Positions 53,396 to 63,412 of a stretch of 64,000 nt of DNA are shown here, piece after piece; position 1 is the stretch's first letter, and every line of letters begins with the position of its first letter. A model generated the notes under the pieces. It searched no databases, was not told where the DNA came from, and worked only from the letters and a program-made list of their open reading frames with translations. The DNA is from an uncultured Verrucomicrobia subdivision 3 bacterium. GTDB taxonomy: Bacteria > Verrucomicrobiota > Verrucomicrobiia > Limisphaerales > DASXHY01. The position numbers and the translations under genes were made by a program. The stretch is taken from contig CALBZA010000038.1 in assembly GCA_937890005.1 (NCBI GenBank), positions 1 to 64,000 of the forward strand. The letters are read 5' to 3'.

Positions 53396-56300
53396 ATGAA
53401 CGCCTCAATGACAACACGCTTTCAAATGAACGCACGAACTTTGATCACCTCCACACTGCTCGCGCTTTCATTCACGCCCGTGCCTGCTCTTTCGCAAAGT
53501 GAGGGCGGCGACCAGTTCCTCGACGGCATTGGAGAAACCGCGCTCGTCTCCCGATACATCCTTCGCGACAACACGCAGGACCGCTCGCGAAACAGCCGTC
53601 ACGCCACGATGCGCGGTGGCACGGCGATGTTCGTTGACGACGCGAAATTCGGAAAAGTTCTTTCACTGAGCGACGGCCGATACTTTCAGCTTCCCGGCGA
53701 AGCGCTGGAAGGCGTGGACACCGTCAGCGTTGCGGGATGGGTTCTCCTGAAATCCGACGAACCGTGGCAACGTTTCTTCGACTTTGGGAAGGACACAACA
53801 GCCAACTTCTTCTGCACGCCCATCGGCGAAGGTGGCTCGGAAGGTTATCGCGCCCGCATCACGACCGCAGGCTGGGAACAGGAACACGGCCCTATCGCAA
53901 CACAGATCTCCACCAACGTGTGGACACATCTCGCCGTCGTTCTCGATTCCGCGAGAAAAACTCTCACCACCTATCGCGACGGAAAACGTGTCGCTCAGGC
54001 AACTGATGTGCCGATCAGCCTGGAACAGGTGCTCGATCAGGAAAATGGAAGCGCCAACCACATCTACATTGGAAAATCGCAATACGACAATGACGCCACA
54101 CTGGTGGCAGAGCTTCACGACATCCGGATTTACAGCATTGCCCTCAGCGAACAACAGGTTTCGACCATCTACAGCAACGCGCTTACGGGGCAGACCTCCA
54201 CTTCGCGCTCAGCTGCCGATTCCAAAGCCGTCGGAGCATCGGCAATTGCAACGGCATTCGGACTCACAGGCGTTCCGGACATTTCCGTTGAAACCGAGCA
54301 GGGTCAGCTTCCGAAGCTGCCGATCCTGATCGCGGGCGTTTACCGCGATGGCAGAGCCGGGCCACCCGTTCGCGTCCTCTGGCCGGCGCCAACAAACAAC
54401 GTTCAGGTGCTGGAGCCCGGCAGCTACGTCATCACCGGAAGAGTTGCGGGAACCGAATTTCAACCCAAAGCCACTGTGACGGTGAAGAAGGCCGAGACAA
54501 CGTCTGCAGGTCCGAAGCGTTCGCTCGAAGCATTTCCGCTCGATGCCGTCACGCTCGAACTCGACACCCAGCAACGTCCGACACCGTTCATGAAGAATCG
54601 CGACAAGTTCATGCGCGGTTTGGCCGAATCGAATCCGGATCGTTTCCTTTACATGTTCCGCAACACATTCGGACAGCCGCAGCCTCAAGGTGCTGAACCG
54701 CTCCGTGGATGGGACACGCAGACCACACGTCTGCGGGGCCATGCCACCGGACATTATCTCTCCGCGCTGGCGCAGGCGTATGCGAGCAGTGTTTATGATC
54801 AGACGCTTCGTTCGAACCTGCTGCACAAGATGAATTACATGATCGAAACGCTTTACGATCTTTCGCGCAAATCCGGCAATCCAACGAATGAAGGCGCGCC
54901 ATTCGTCGCCGATCCGACAGCAGTGCCGCCTGGTCCCGGTAAAAGCGGCTACGACTCCGACCTCACCGAAAGAGGCATTCGCACCGACTACTGGAACTGG
55001 GGCAAGGGATTCATCAGCGCCTACCCACCCGACCAATTCATCATGCTGGAAAAAGGCGCCACCTACGGCACGCACAACGACCAAATCTGGGCGCCGTACT
55101 ACACGCTGCACAAAATTCTCGCCGGCCTGATGGATTGCTACGAAGTCGGCGGCAACAAAAAGGCGCTCATCATCGCACAGGACATGGGCCTCTGGGTTCA
55201 CGAACGTCTAAAGGTTCTTCCGCCCGAAACACGCATCAGCATGTGGAACCGCTACATTGCCGGCGAGTATGGCGGGATGAACGAAGCCATGGCCCGGCTG
55301 TCGCGCATGACGAACGACAAGCGCTTCCTCGAATGCGCGAAACTGTTCGACAACATCAGTTTCTTCTTCGGCGACTCCAGGCACACACACGGACTCGCGT
55401 GCAACGTGGACACCCTCCGCGGCAAGCACGCCAACCAGCACATCCCGCAAATCACCGGCGCGCTTGAAACCTATCGCAACACGCAGGAGCTTCCGTATTT
55501 CAGAATCGCGGAAAACTTCTGGGATCTCTGCACCGGCTGCTACATGTACAGCATCGGCGGAGTCGCAGGCGCAAAGAATCCGAACAACGCGGAATGCTTC
55601 ACTGCGCAGCCGAACACGATTTTCGCGAACGGCTTCGCCAACGGCGGCCAGAATGAAACCTGCGCGACCTACAATCTTCTGAAACTCAGCCGCGAGCTGT
55701 TCCTGTTCAAACAGGAACCGCGTTACATGGATTACTACGAGCAGGCGCTCTACAACCACATTCTCGCCTCCGTTGCGGAGAACAACGCGGGCAACACCTA
55801 TCACGTGCCGCTCAATCCCGGCGTGCGGAAGCAGTTCGGAAATCCGCGCATGGACGGCTTCACCTGCTGCAACGGAACCGCCATCGAAAGCAACACGAAG
55901 CTCCAGGACTCGATCTATTTCCGCAGCGCAGACGGCAACGCGCTGTTCGTGAACCTTTACGTTCCCTCAAAGCTCAACTGGAAGGAAAAGGGTGTGGCGA
56001 TCAAACAGGAAACGAGTTTTCCCTACGGCGATTCGACGAAGCTCACGGTGAATGGCTCCGGCGATTTTGAAATCCACCTCCGAGTTCCTTCATGGGCAAC
56101 GCGCGGCTTCACTGCAAAAATCAACGGTGAATCCCAGAATCTGAACGCCACACCCGGCAGCTACGTCACGTTGCGACGGAACTGGAAGAACAACGATGTC
56201 ATCGAGCTTCAGCTGCCATTCAGTTTCCGGCTCTTTCCCGTGATGGATCAGCCGAACATCGCCAGTCTCTTCTACGGCCCGGTGCTGCTGGCTGCGCAGG

Positions 56301-56473
56301 AATCGGAACAACTGAGCACCTGGCGAAAGGTTCAACTCAATCTTCTTGAACCCGACAAGTCCATCACCGGCGATCCCTCGACCCTCCGCTTCACGCTCGG
56401 AGAATTGTCGCTGAAACCGTTTTACGAAAGCTACGAACGCTACTCGGTCTATTTCGACGTGAGCGGCAACTGA
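53396..56473 (+). CDS. Secreted GH127-family glycosidase with N-terminal LamG domain
   Basis: 1025 residues. Signal peptide TLITSTLLALSFTPVPALS (in-frame ATGs at 53408 and 53426 are alternative starts). A concanavalin-like LamG domain (about 45-265, VSVAGWVLLKSDEPWQRFFDFG, WTHLAVVLD) and an Ig-like domain (about 295-370) precede the DUF1680/GH127 catalytic domain (375-1010). The metal/nucleophile set of beta-L-arabinofuranosidases is present: Glu754 and Cys756 in GGQNETCATYN, Cys824 and Cys825 in GFTCCNGTAIES. RGWDTQTTRLRGHATGHYLSA is also typical. It likely removes beta-L-arabinofuranose from plant cell-wall glycans in the periplasm. Plus strand, alone, next to minus-strand GH106/GH31. Confidence 0.92.
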   Translation: MNASMTTRFQMNARTLITSTLLALSFTPVPALSQSEGGDQFLDGIGETALVSRYILRDNTQDRSRNSRHATMRGGTAMFVDDAKFGKVLSLSDGRYFQLPGEALEGVDTVSVAGWVLLKSDEPWQRFFDFGKDTTANFFCTPIGEGGSEGYRARITTAGWEQEHGPIATQISTNVWTHLAVVLDSARKTLTTYRDGKRVAQATDVPISLEQVLDQENGSANHIYIGKSQYDNDATLVAELHDIRIYSIALSEQQVSTIYSNALTGQTSTSRSAADSKAVGASAIATAFGLTGVPDISVETEQGQLPKLPILIAGVYRDGRAGPPVRVLWPAPTNNVQVLEPGSYVITGRVAGTEFQPKATVTVKKAETTSAGPKRSLEAFPLDAVTLELDTQQRPTPFMKNRDKFMRGLAESNPDRFLYMFRNTFGQPQPQGAEPLRGWDTQTTRLRGHATGHYLSALAQAYASSVYDQTLRSNLLHKMNYMIETLYDLSRKSGNPTNEGAPFVADPTAVPPGPGKSGYDSDLTERGIRTDYWNWGKGFISAYPPDQFIMLEKGATYGTHNDQIWAPYYTLHKILAGLMDCYEVGGNKKALIIAQDMGLWVHERLKVLPPETRISMWNRYIAGEYGGMNEAMARLSRMTNDKRFLECAKLFDNISFFFGDSRHTHGLACNVDTLRGKHANQHIPQITGALETYRNTQELPYFRIAENFWDLCTGCYMYSIGGVAGAKNPNNAECFTAQPNTIFANGFANGGQNETCATYNLLKLSRELFLFKQEPRYMDYYEQALYNHILASVAENNAGNTYHVPLNPGVRKQFGNPRMDGFTCCNGTAIESNTKLQDSIYFRSADGNALFVNLYVPSKLNWKEKGVAIKQETSFPYGDSTKLTVNGSGDFEIHLRVPSWATRGFTAKINGESQNLNATPGSYVTLRRNWKNNDVIELQLPFSFRLFPVMDQPNIASLFYGPVLLAAQESEQLSTWRKVQLNLLEPDKSITGDPSTLRFTLGELSLKPFYESYERYSVYFDVSGN

Positions 56474-56485
56474 GACTCTTTTTTA

Positions 56486-56730
56486 ACGCAATTTTTTCAA
56501 CGCAAAGGCGCAAAGGCACAGAGGCCGCAAAGATCTTTTGGAATCGCTTCGTCTTCTCTCGATCGAGCAGCGGGTCCGAATGAATGCTGATCCGGCAGAA
56601 TGCTGCAAAGATACAAAGGAGAATTCTCTCAGCCGTTCTCCGCGTCTTCGGCGTCTCTGCGTTAATCGGAATGAAAAACCTCCCGCCTTTGTACCTTTGC
56701 GTCTTTGCGGTGAAAAATAACGCCCCCACA
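56486..56730. repeat. Inverted pair of 'cgcaaagg' interspersed repeats
   Basis: The left unit (aacgcaaaggcgcaaaggca) begins near 56499, and the inverse forms (ctttgcgtctttgcggtgaa, and an 'cgtcttcggcgtctctgcg' unit) end near 56720. The whole 245-base stretch between the convergent GH127 and GH106 genes is made of such units. They are the same family as the copies at 2.65, 27.6 and 45.9 kb. Confidence 0.7.
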
Positions 56731-56734
56731 ACCG

Positions 56735-59700
56735 TCAGTTCAATTCCACAGAGACGCTGGTCAGGATTCGAACCGGTCCGATCAACCCCGCTTCAAGCAA
56801 CGGTTCATCAGCGGAGAAAAACTTCCACGTCGAAAATGTCGTCCGGCCCCCTGGCGGCTTTGATGCGCCGCTGGAATACCAGTCCGGCAGCTTCTTGATT
56901 GCCCGGGTTTTCGAATCGTATTCGTTCTCCGGCGGCAACAGTTCGTCGCCGATCATCCGGTTCGCCAGCAATGTCGTCACGCGAACTTCCAGTTCGTTAC
57001 GCCCCGGCTGAACGGCATCGGTGATCTCCACGCGGAACGGAATCGTCCAAAGATTTCCGAAGAGCTTTCCATTCAACCTCACCTCAGCCAAAGCCGAGAG
57101 ACGACCGAGATCGAGCCAGAGCCGTTTTCCATTTCCCATCGAAGTCCCCGCCAGTTCGAATTGCGTTCGATAAACCACTGTGCCGGCAAAGTGTCGCACT
57201 TCGGGATCGGCATGACGTTGAAGCGAAATGAGGTTGGTCAATGTCAGCGTTTTTTCCGGAGACAGCTTCGAATTCAGCGTCACGTTCCATTCGCCTGCCA
57301 ACACCTGCGGAGCCGGCAGTTCGGTTATCTCCCAGCCGCGTCCATCGTCCAGACTGAAGCGTCCCGTGTCCCAGACGTTCGCCGCCAATTTCCCGTTCGC
57401 AGACCAAACCAGCTCCACACCCTGCTCGACCTCCGGCTCGGGCAGACCGCGACTTGCGTTCGTTTCGATCTCCGCCGCGCTCATTGCCATCTGTGCCAAT
57501 TTCACATCGGCAACCTCGCCATCGAAGTAGTAGATCGGTGTCCGTGAAGTTGCGGTCACACCCATTCCCACGTGTGGAACGACACTGAAAACCTTTCCTT
57601 CGCGATCCAGCTTTCCATTCAGATACAGCTTCGGTTTGCCGTCATCACAAACGACGGCGAGATGCGTCCAACCTGAGATCGGCGTGCGACTGACGAGGGC
57701 CGCCGTCAGGCGATTTGAAATGCGTTCCGCGACGATGACGCCATTGCGACCCGCGGCGACTCCGACACCCCCGCTGTTGCTGCCGAAATGCCGATCGCCT
57801 TCAAGCGCGGAGAGCACCCAGCTCTTTCCATTCTCAGCCACGTTCCCGCCTTCTTGCGGAATCGACATCAGGTCAGTGTCCGGACGAATCCACGCGCTGA
57901 TCGTGAAACTGTTTGTCGCCTGGATCACGCCGGCAACCGAACGCTCGCGGAACACCTGCGGATTCGTCACCGTCACAGGTTTTCCGTCGCGCACAATCGA
58001 TGCGACACCTTTCATCGCAGGCGATCGAAAAACGATGAAGACCGATTCCGCGGGCTTGAGCTTCAGCGGCAGACGCGTCCGGCTCCGGCTGAATTCGAAC
58101 ACCGCCGGCCGTTCGATTGTGCCCGTCTCCGGACGCCAGATTTCCGGCTGCAAACCGACAACGCGGAACTGACAAAGCACTTCTTCTTCGCGGCGCTGAC
58201 GATTCGCCACGAAGTAAATCTCGGCGTCCTTTGTGCGCCGATGCAGCCAGACCAACGCCGCATCGCCACGCGTTGCCAGAAACTCGAAATCAGGAATCGT
58301 GTTCATCCGCGTCAGAACCTGCCCGATCTTCAACTCGGTGAACACCTGTCCACGGCCGACCCGCGCCGGAGTGTTCGCGCTCGCGTCCCTCCAAAGTTCA
58401 TCCGCCATCGCTTCGAACGCTTTTTCGTCCGCAGCAGATGCGGTGAGCGTTGGAGAATATTGTGGACGCGATCCCAGCAGAGTGGCACCGGCATGCACGA
58501 GTTCGTGAAGTTTCCTCAAAGTTGCCGGCGTCATGCTCTTCAAATCCGGCGGCAGGACGAGAAGCCGATAACTGCCACCGTCATTCAGCTGAATTCTCCC
58601 CTGCTCCACCCGCGCCTGTTTGATCAGGACCTCGGCATCGATTGCGTCGAACTGGAAGTTGCCGGGAATTTCCGGAACGATTTTCTTCGAAGCGCGCGGC
58701 GAACCTTCGCCCGTGAAATACAACACGTCCGCAACAAAGGTTCCCTGCTGCAGCATAAACTGGCAGCGCGCGAGATATTCCAGCCAGCCGCGACTCTGAT
58801 CGAACCAAGTGTTGTTCCGATCGAAATTGAATCCCCACGGTCCCATCGTCATTCCGGGTGTCGCGGTCGGATGCGGCTGATGCGCGAAGCGATGAAAATA
58901 CATCCGATTCAATCCAAGCGAAAACGCGAGATCACCCGTTGCCTTGAGTCCGAACGGATGATCCATGAACCGGCTTTGTTCTTCCGTCGAAGTGAACGCC
59001 TCACCTGCGACAATCTTCTTTCCGTTGACATGAGCCGCCGATGCTGCGAGGCGGATGCTCATCATGTCGTCCCAGGGAAAATGCGCCCAGAACTCGCCCA
59101 TCGGCACATCCACCGTGCGGCCGATCTGCAGTTCATCGTAAGCACCCGGTCCAGCCCCGTAAGGTTCGGCGAGCAATCGCAATCCATGCTTTTGCGCGAG
59201 GTCGCGCAATTCTGCGTAATAGCATTCCGCCACCATTTCCGCGTGCGTCCGGCGCAGGTCCCAGAGGAATCGTTCCGATTGCTCGGCGCTTCCAACATAA
59301 CGACCGGTCATCGCCAGGAGATACGGCCCCATCCGGTATCCAGTGCGCGCACGAAAATTCTTCTCAAACCCCGCGGTCCAGTTCTGCACGCCCACTTCGT
59401 AGCTATCGACTTCCAGCTCCTTGAATGATTTTCCGGCAAGCGGCCCAAGCGCCTTCATCAGCGGTCCAAGACCATGTTCGAAATGATATGCCGTCGCCGT
59501 CCGGCTCATCTTGTCGCATTCAAGCCCGATGCCTGCGTCCGGTGCGGCGATGTTCTCCTGTCCGCGCGGCGTGTGACCGAATCGCACGATGGTCCAATTT
59601 CCCTCCGGCGCATTCCATTGAAGCCTGCCGCGCTCATCCATCGCTGATGTGAGATCGACGACCTTTGCGGAATCGATGGCAAACCCGCGTTCCACCGGCG

Positions 59701-60709
59701 TCGGCACGCCCTCGTTCAAAGCGGCGCGATAAGAGTAATTCGCCTTGTAGTTCCAGCCTGGAATCCTTGCCGCCCGATGGAGTTCGATTTCGCAAACCGC
59801 TCGGGAACGATTCGGCGTTACACGAAAGAATTTCGCCTGAACAGGCTCGAAGCTTTCCGTGTGCGACGCGTCTTCAATGGCGCGTGGAGTGACCGGAGTC
59901 AGCCGGATCACAGGCCGGAAATTCTCGCCGTCATCACTCGCTTCCAGATTGAACCCGATCGTGCTGCCGCCTGCGGCATACCAGATCGTCACCGCGCGCG
60001 CCGAAAACGGGTTTTCGAATTCCAGAACAATGGGATTGTCCGGGGAAGCCTGCACTGTCGTCGCCAGATCGGCATCCGTCAGCCGTTGCTTGTCGATCGA
60101 TTGCCCGCGCTGACGAATCGCGTGAATGGAATCGGCGAAAGGCTGTTCCTCACCAGGCAACGATGGAAATGCGAGCACCGCGACATCGCGGTAGTAATTC
60201 AGCCGGGTGAACGGTTGCGGCAATTGAAGCGTGAGGTTCGTCCCGCCGCGAATGCGCGTTTCGCTCCAGACGAGCCGCTGCATGCTCATCTCCGGCGTGA
60301 TCCACGGCCCGCCGCTGCTGGACCATCCGGGGCAGTTGTGCATGGCCAGTTCGAGGCCGAGCCGGTCCGATTCCTTTGCGGCGTGCACCATCAGACCAAG
60401 CCACTCGGCCTTGCCGTAATCCACACCGCCCTTGGGAATGAATTCGCCGATGTTGAAAATCAACGCGCATCCGAGCCCGGCCTGTTTCATCGCCTCCAGA
60501 TCACGCGTGATTCCATTGGAGCTGACGTTTCCATTCATCCACATCCAAAGCGTGCGCGGCTTTGCTTCGATGGGCGGCGAACGGAAACCGTTTTCCAGAG
60601 TCACCCGGGATTGCGCCGACGCAGGAGCGACGGACAGGACACAACTGAGCGCAATAAGAGACTGAAACAAATGACGAGTTCTCATGGAGTTGCGATGCCG
60701 GCGCATCAT
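56735..60709 (-). CDS. Secreted GH106-family alpha-L-rhamnosidase-like protein
   Basis: 1324 residues; ATG 60685 (MRTRHLFQSL) is an alternative start, both giving the signal RHLFQSLIALSCVLSVAPASA. The GH106 beginning is clear: PRTLWMWMNGNVSSNGITRDLEAMKQAGLGCALIFNI, HNCPGWSSSGGPWITPEMSM. The TIM-barrel part carries ELEVDSYEVGVQNWTAGFE and YAELRDLAQKHGLRLLAEPYG. A LamG-type domain (about 945-1085, FTISAWIRPDTD) is inserted before the final beta-sandwich (LWLDLGRLSALAEVRLNGK). GH106 enzymes release L-rhamnose from pectic rhamnogalacturonan and related glycans. Likely periplasmic; upstream of it in the same direction lies GH31. Confidence 0.92.
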   Translation of the reverse strand: MMRRHRNSMRTRHLFQSLIALSCVLSVAPASAQSRVTLENGFRSPPIEAKPRTLWMWMNGNVSSNGITRDLEAMKQAGLGCALIFNIGEFIPKGGVDYGKAEWLGLMVHAAKESDRLGLELAMHNCPGWSSSGGPWITPEMSMQRLVWSETRIRGGTNLTLQLPQPFTRLNYYRDVAVLAFPSLPGEEQPFADSIHAIRQRGQSIDKQRLTDADLATTVQASPDNPIVLEFENPFSARAVTIWYAAGGSTIGFNLEASDDGENFRPVIRLTPVTPRAIEDASHTESFEPVQAKFFRVTPNRSRAVCEIELHRAARIPGWNYKANYSYRAALNEGVPTPVERGFAIDSAKVVDLTSAMDERGRLQWNAPEGNWTIVRFGHTPRGQENIAAPDAGIGLECDKMSRTATAYHFEHGLGPLMKALGPLAGKSFKELEVDSYEVGVQNWTAGFEKNFRARTGYRMGPYLLAMTGRYVGSAEQSERFLWDLRRTHAEMVAECYYAELRDLAQKHGLRLLAEPYGAGPGAYDELQIGRTVDVPMGEFWAHFPWDDMMSIRLAASAAHVNGKKIVAGEAFTSTEEQSRFMDHPFGLKATGDLAFSLGLNRMYFHRFAHQPHPTATPGMTMGPWGFNFDRNNTWFDQSRGWLEYLARCQFMLQQGTFVADVLYFTGEGSPRASKKIVPEIPGNFQFDAIDAEVLIKQARVEQGRIQLNDGGSYRLLVLPPDLKSMTPATLRKLHELVHAGATLLGSRPQYSPTLTASAADEKAFEAMADELWRDASANTPARVGRGQVFTELKIGQVLTRMNTIPDFEFLATRGDAALVWLHRRTKDAEIYFVANRQRREEEVLCQFRVVGLQPEIWRPETGTIERPAVFEFSRSRTRLPLKLKPAESVFIVFRSPAMKGVASIVRDGKPVTVTNPQVFRERSVAGVIQATNSFTISAWIRPDTDLMSIPQEGGNVAENGKSWVLSALEGDRHFGSNSGGVGVAAGRNGVIVAERISNRLTAALVSRTPISGWTHLAVVCDDGKPKLYLNGKLDREGKVFSVVPHVGMGVTATSRTPIYYFDGEVADVKLAQMAMSAAEIETNASRGLPEPEVEQGVELVWSANGKLAANVWDTGRFSLDDGRGWEITELPAPQVLAGEWNVTLNSKLSPEKTLTLTNLISLQRHADPEVRHFAGTVVYRTQFELAGTSMGNGKRLWLDLGRLSALAEVRLNGKLFGNLWTIPFRVEITDAVQPGRNELEVRVTTLLANRMIGDELLPPENEYDSKTRAIKKLPDWYSSGASKPPGGRTTFSTWKFFSADEPLLEAGLIGPVRILTSVSVELN

Positions 60710-60792
60710 GGCATTGACCGATCAAAGCTCAAAAACATTTCAACCGGGACGCAGCAACATCCGGCGCAACTCGACATCCGCACCATGAAGTT

Positions 60793-60856
60793 CCCTCGCT
60801 CCGCAGCGAAGCTGCCAGGCGAGGGTATGGGAGATGGGATTCTGAGCTAAAAAACC
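60793..60856 (-). repeat. Degraded, inverted copy of the 0.1-0.6 kb hairpin repeat
   Basis: Starting CCCTCGCTCCGCAGCGAAGC at 60793, then GAGGGTATGGGAGATGGGAT and TCTGAGCTAAAAAACC. This parallels, in reverse orientation, the segment of the array at 380-432 (gaggttttcggctgagaatc, cctctccctaaccctctccc, hairpin B). Hairpin arms are partly lost (CCCTCGC/GCGAGGG remains). Confidence 0.65.
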
Positions 60857-60885
60857 TGTCGAACGTCTGGCATCATCGACTTCCC

Positions 60886-62976
60886 CTACTTCCTCGCCGC
60901 CTTCGAATACTTCTGTTCAAACCACGCCTTCAGTTCTGCATCCCGCTTTGCCAGGTCAGGCGGATTCTTCGCAATTGCCACCGCATCGGCCCATTCCTGA
61001 TTCAGATCGCCCAGATCGAGCTTTGAATTCGCGCGCACGAAAATCGGAATCTGATGCAGCTCCGCCGGCACCGTGATCGACTGGCCGCCGTCGTAGATCT
61101 TCTTCGGATCCCATGCATCGCGCCACTTCGTGCCTTTCGGAAGATAAACCTGCTGCGTGCGCTGGCCTTTTTCCCAGATCGGCGAAACGAGAATGTCCGG
61201 CCCGTACTGGAACGTCCACCAGTTCGACCATGCATCCGGCGCTTCAGGATCGATCAAAAACAGCGGACGCGCGATCGGCATTCCGGTCTTCACTGCTTCC
61301 TTCGCCGCAGCGTAGCTGTAATCCACGAGCCGCATATGAAGTCGCGCGTACAAACGCCACATCGCAATCAGATCCGCGTCGTAACTGGGCGGATCGTGAA
61401 AGTTCCAAAATGCGCGATTGCGGGTCGGACCGACTTCCATGATCGGATTGAAGCAGCTGAATCCCAGCCAGCGTCCGCACACTTCGGTTTCCATCATCTG
61501 CCGCGTGTAACCGCACGTGTCCGCGCCCCAGGTCGGATATCCCATCACCGACGAGCGGAGCATTGCGATGATCGACGCCCGCAAACCTTCCTGCGTGCCA
61601 CCCACATCGCCGCCCCAGAACACGCCGAATTTCGAGCTGCCGGTGTAGGCCGCGCGCGGCATGCAAACGAAGTCGTTTCCGCGATGCTTCTTCGCGACCT
61701 CGTAAGCGGCCTTTACATACATGGCGGGATAGGCATTGCGGTTTTCGCGAATGCTCCGGCCATCGAACACATTGAACGGACCGCCGTCGGGAATGTCCTC
61801 CTCCGCGCGATCCAGCTTGAATCCCGCCACGCCCAGCTTCAGCAACTTCGCCACGCCGTCCTGCCAGTACTTTTTCGCCTTCGGATTGGTGAAATCGACC
61901 ATCGGATAATTGTTCCGATGCGGGCGTTGTCCGGCGAGATTGTAGCCGAGCTTCAAAGCATTGGTTTCCATGTGGCCCTGGAAGAACGGCCCGATCCACA
62001 ACATCATCTTCATGTCGCGACCGTCCATCCACTCGATGAGCTTGTCGAAGTTCGGCAGACGATCGTAATCGATCTCGAAATCGTCGTAACCGAGCCGGCC
62101 CGGACCCCACGGACGATCCACCCAATACACCCCGCACGGAATGCCATAGGCATCCATCATGAGAATGTCTTCCATCACTTCGGAATTGAACGGGCCGGTG
62201 ACCGGCGTGCCGTCGTAGTATTCGGTGCGATGCTTATGTTCGTCGCGCCAGCGCCACGGAGTGAACGTCCATTTCGGCGGCAGGAAGGGCGGCCCCGCGT
62301 CCAGTGCGTGCGCCTTGACCAGTTCCACTGGAGTCTTTGCCGTGTAAAACTTCACTTCGAACGACGGACCTTCCCACTCCAGTTTCACCCGCTGCGAATC
62401 GCTGCTGCAAAAATCAAAGTGGCCCGGCCAGTTGCCCTGAATGAACGCGGCGTAACCCTTCGATGAAATAAAATACGGCGCATAGACCGACGTCGTCGGC
62501 TTCAGAATCATCTCGATCTTCTGACCGCGCAGATCCATGGCTTCGGTGATGCCTGGCGCCCAGGAAGCCGCCTGCGGTCCGTCCACGACGCGTTCCATGA
62601 CGCCGGTGAAGTATTCCTTCGGTTCCGCAACGATTGAGAATCCCCATTTCGAAATGTCATCCGTTCGATTCGCGCTGAGTTTGACGACGTAATTCGCGCG
62701 ATCGGGCTTGATCGAAAGCTTTATAGTTCGCCCATCCGACATGCGAAACTCGCGCGACTGGCTGCGGCTGACTTCGCCGAAATCGACCGGAATGGAGACA
62801 CGTCCCTGCGCGGTTTCGTAGAAAAACTGGTCGAGAACGATGGAGCCTTTTCCCGTGCTCAACGTTTTCGAAGCGAGAGCGACGGAGCCGGACGAGGCAG
62901 CATCAGCCGCCAGCGACGACAATCCAGGCAGAAAGGCGGCAATACTCGACAACAACAAACAGATGATTCTCTTCAT
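60886..62976 (-). CDS. Secreted GH31-family alpha-glycosidase
   Basis: 696 residues from ATG 62976, where the signal MKRIICLLLSSIAAFLPGLSSLA begins; the frame continues 29 codons upstream. The N-terminal beta-sandwich (to about 220) precedes a barrel with PPKWTFTPWRWRDEHKHRTEYY and IPCGVYWVDRPWGPG. Nucleophile Asp389 lies in GVAGFKLDRAEED. FWGGDVGGTQEGLRASI and YPTWGADTCGY are further family marks. C-terminal beta-domains carry PIARPLFL and QVYLPKGTKWRDAW. Family members hydrolyse alpha-xylosides, alpha-glucosides or alpha-galactosides; the exact sugar is not clear. Probably cotranscribed with the GH106 gene 176 bases downstream. Confidence 0.92.
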   Translation of the reverse strand: MKRIICLLLSSIAAFLPGLSSLAADAASSGSVALASKTLSTGKGSIVLDQFFYETAQGRVSIPVDFGEVSRSQSREFRMSDGRTIKLSIKPDRANYVVKLSANRTDDISKWGFSIVAEPKEYFTGVMERVVDGPQAASWAPGITEAMDLRGQKIEMILKPTTSVYAPYFISSKGYAAFIQGNWPGHFDFCSSDSQRVKLEWEGPSFEVKFYTAKTPVELVKAHALDAGPPFLPPKWTFTPWRWRDEHKHRTEYYDGTPVTGPFNSEVMEDILMMDAYGIPCGVYWVDRPWGPGRLGYDDFEIDYDRLPNFDKLIEWMDGRDMKMMLWIGPFFQGHMETNALKLGYNLAGQRPHRNNYPMVDFTNPKAKKYWQDGVAKLLKLGVAGFKLDRAEEDIPDGGPFNVFDGRSIRENRNAYPAMYVKAAYEVAKKHRGNDFVCMPRAAYTGSSKFGVFWGGDVGGTQEGLRASIIAMLRSSVMGYPTWGADTCGYTRQMMETEVCGRWLGFSCFNPIMEVGPTRNRAFWNFHDPPSYDADLIAMWRLYARLHMRLVDYSYAAAKEAVKTGMPIARPLFLIDPEAPDAWSNWWTFQYGPDILVSPIWEKGQRTQQVYLPKGTKWRDAWDPKKIYDGGQSITVPAELHQIPIFVRANSKLDLGDLNQEWADAVAIAKNPPDLAKRDAELKAWFEQKYSKAARK

Positions 62977-63412
62977 GACATTCTTTGCATTCGCATCCGC
63001 ATCCGTCACATGACGAAAACCCGGACACTCTACACAGCGGACGAACGCGAACCTATCAATCATATGATGGATTCCGACTCCTCATGAGGCAGCGAACTTC
63101 GATCCCACAAAAAGCCGCCCTACAGACGTTCGAAGGAATGAATCAGACGCTCCGTTTCTTTGAGCAATGCCCCGGAAGGAATTTGATCCGCACATCGGTT
63201 TCCACTTCTGCTGCGAATCGAATTGAAATGTGGCTCGCCGCACTCCGCTTCGAATGGATTGTCATCGAAGGAACACCCATCGGCGCACAGTCCAGCTGCC
63301 ACAACCAGACCGGTTGCTGATCCGACGCGCGTTTGAGTCTAAGGGAGAACACAAGCGGACAGACGAATGCCCGTCCTCAACGGTTTCGCAGATATGCCGG
63401 TTTCGAACGAAA
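62977..63412. other. Intergenic region between the F5/8-domain gene and the GH31 gene
   Basis: About 436 bases, with no recognisable gene or repeat. It should contain the promoter of the GH31-GH106 pair unless transcription continues from the partial gene upstream. Confidence 0.45.

Noticed and set aside
57788..62466. Plus-strand frames of 546, 357 and 470 codons opposite GH106 and GH31
   Set aside because: Antisense shadows of clear glycoside hydrolase genes.
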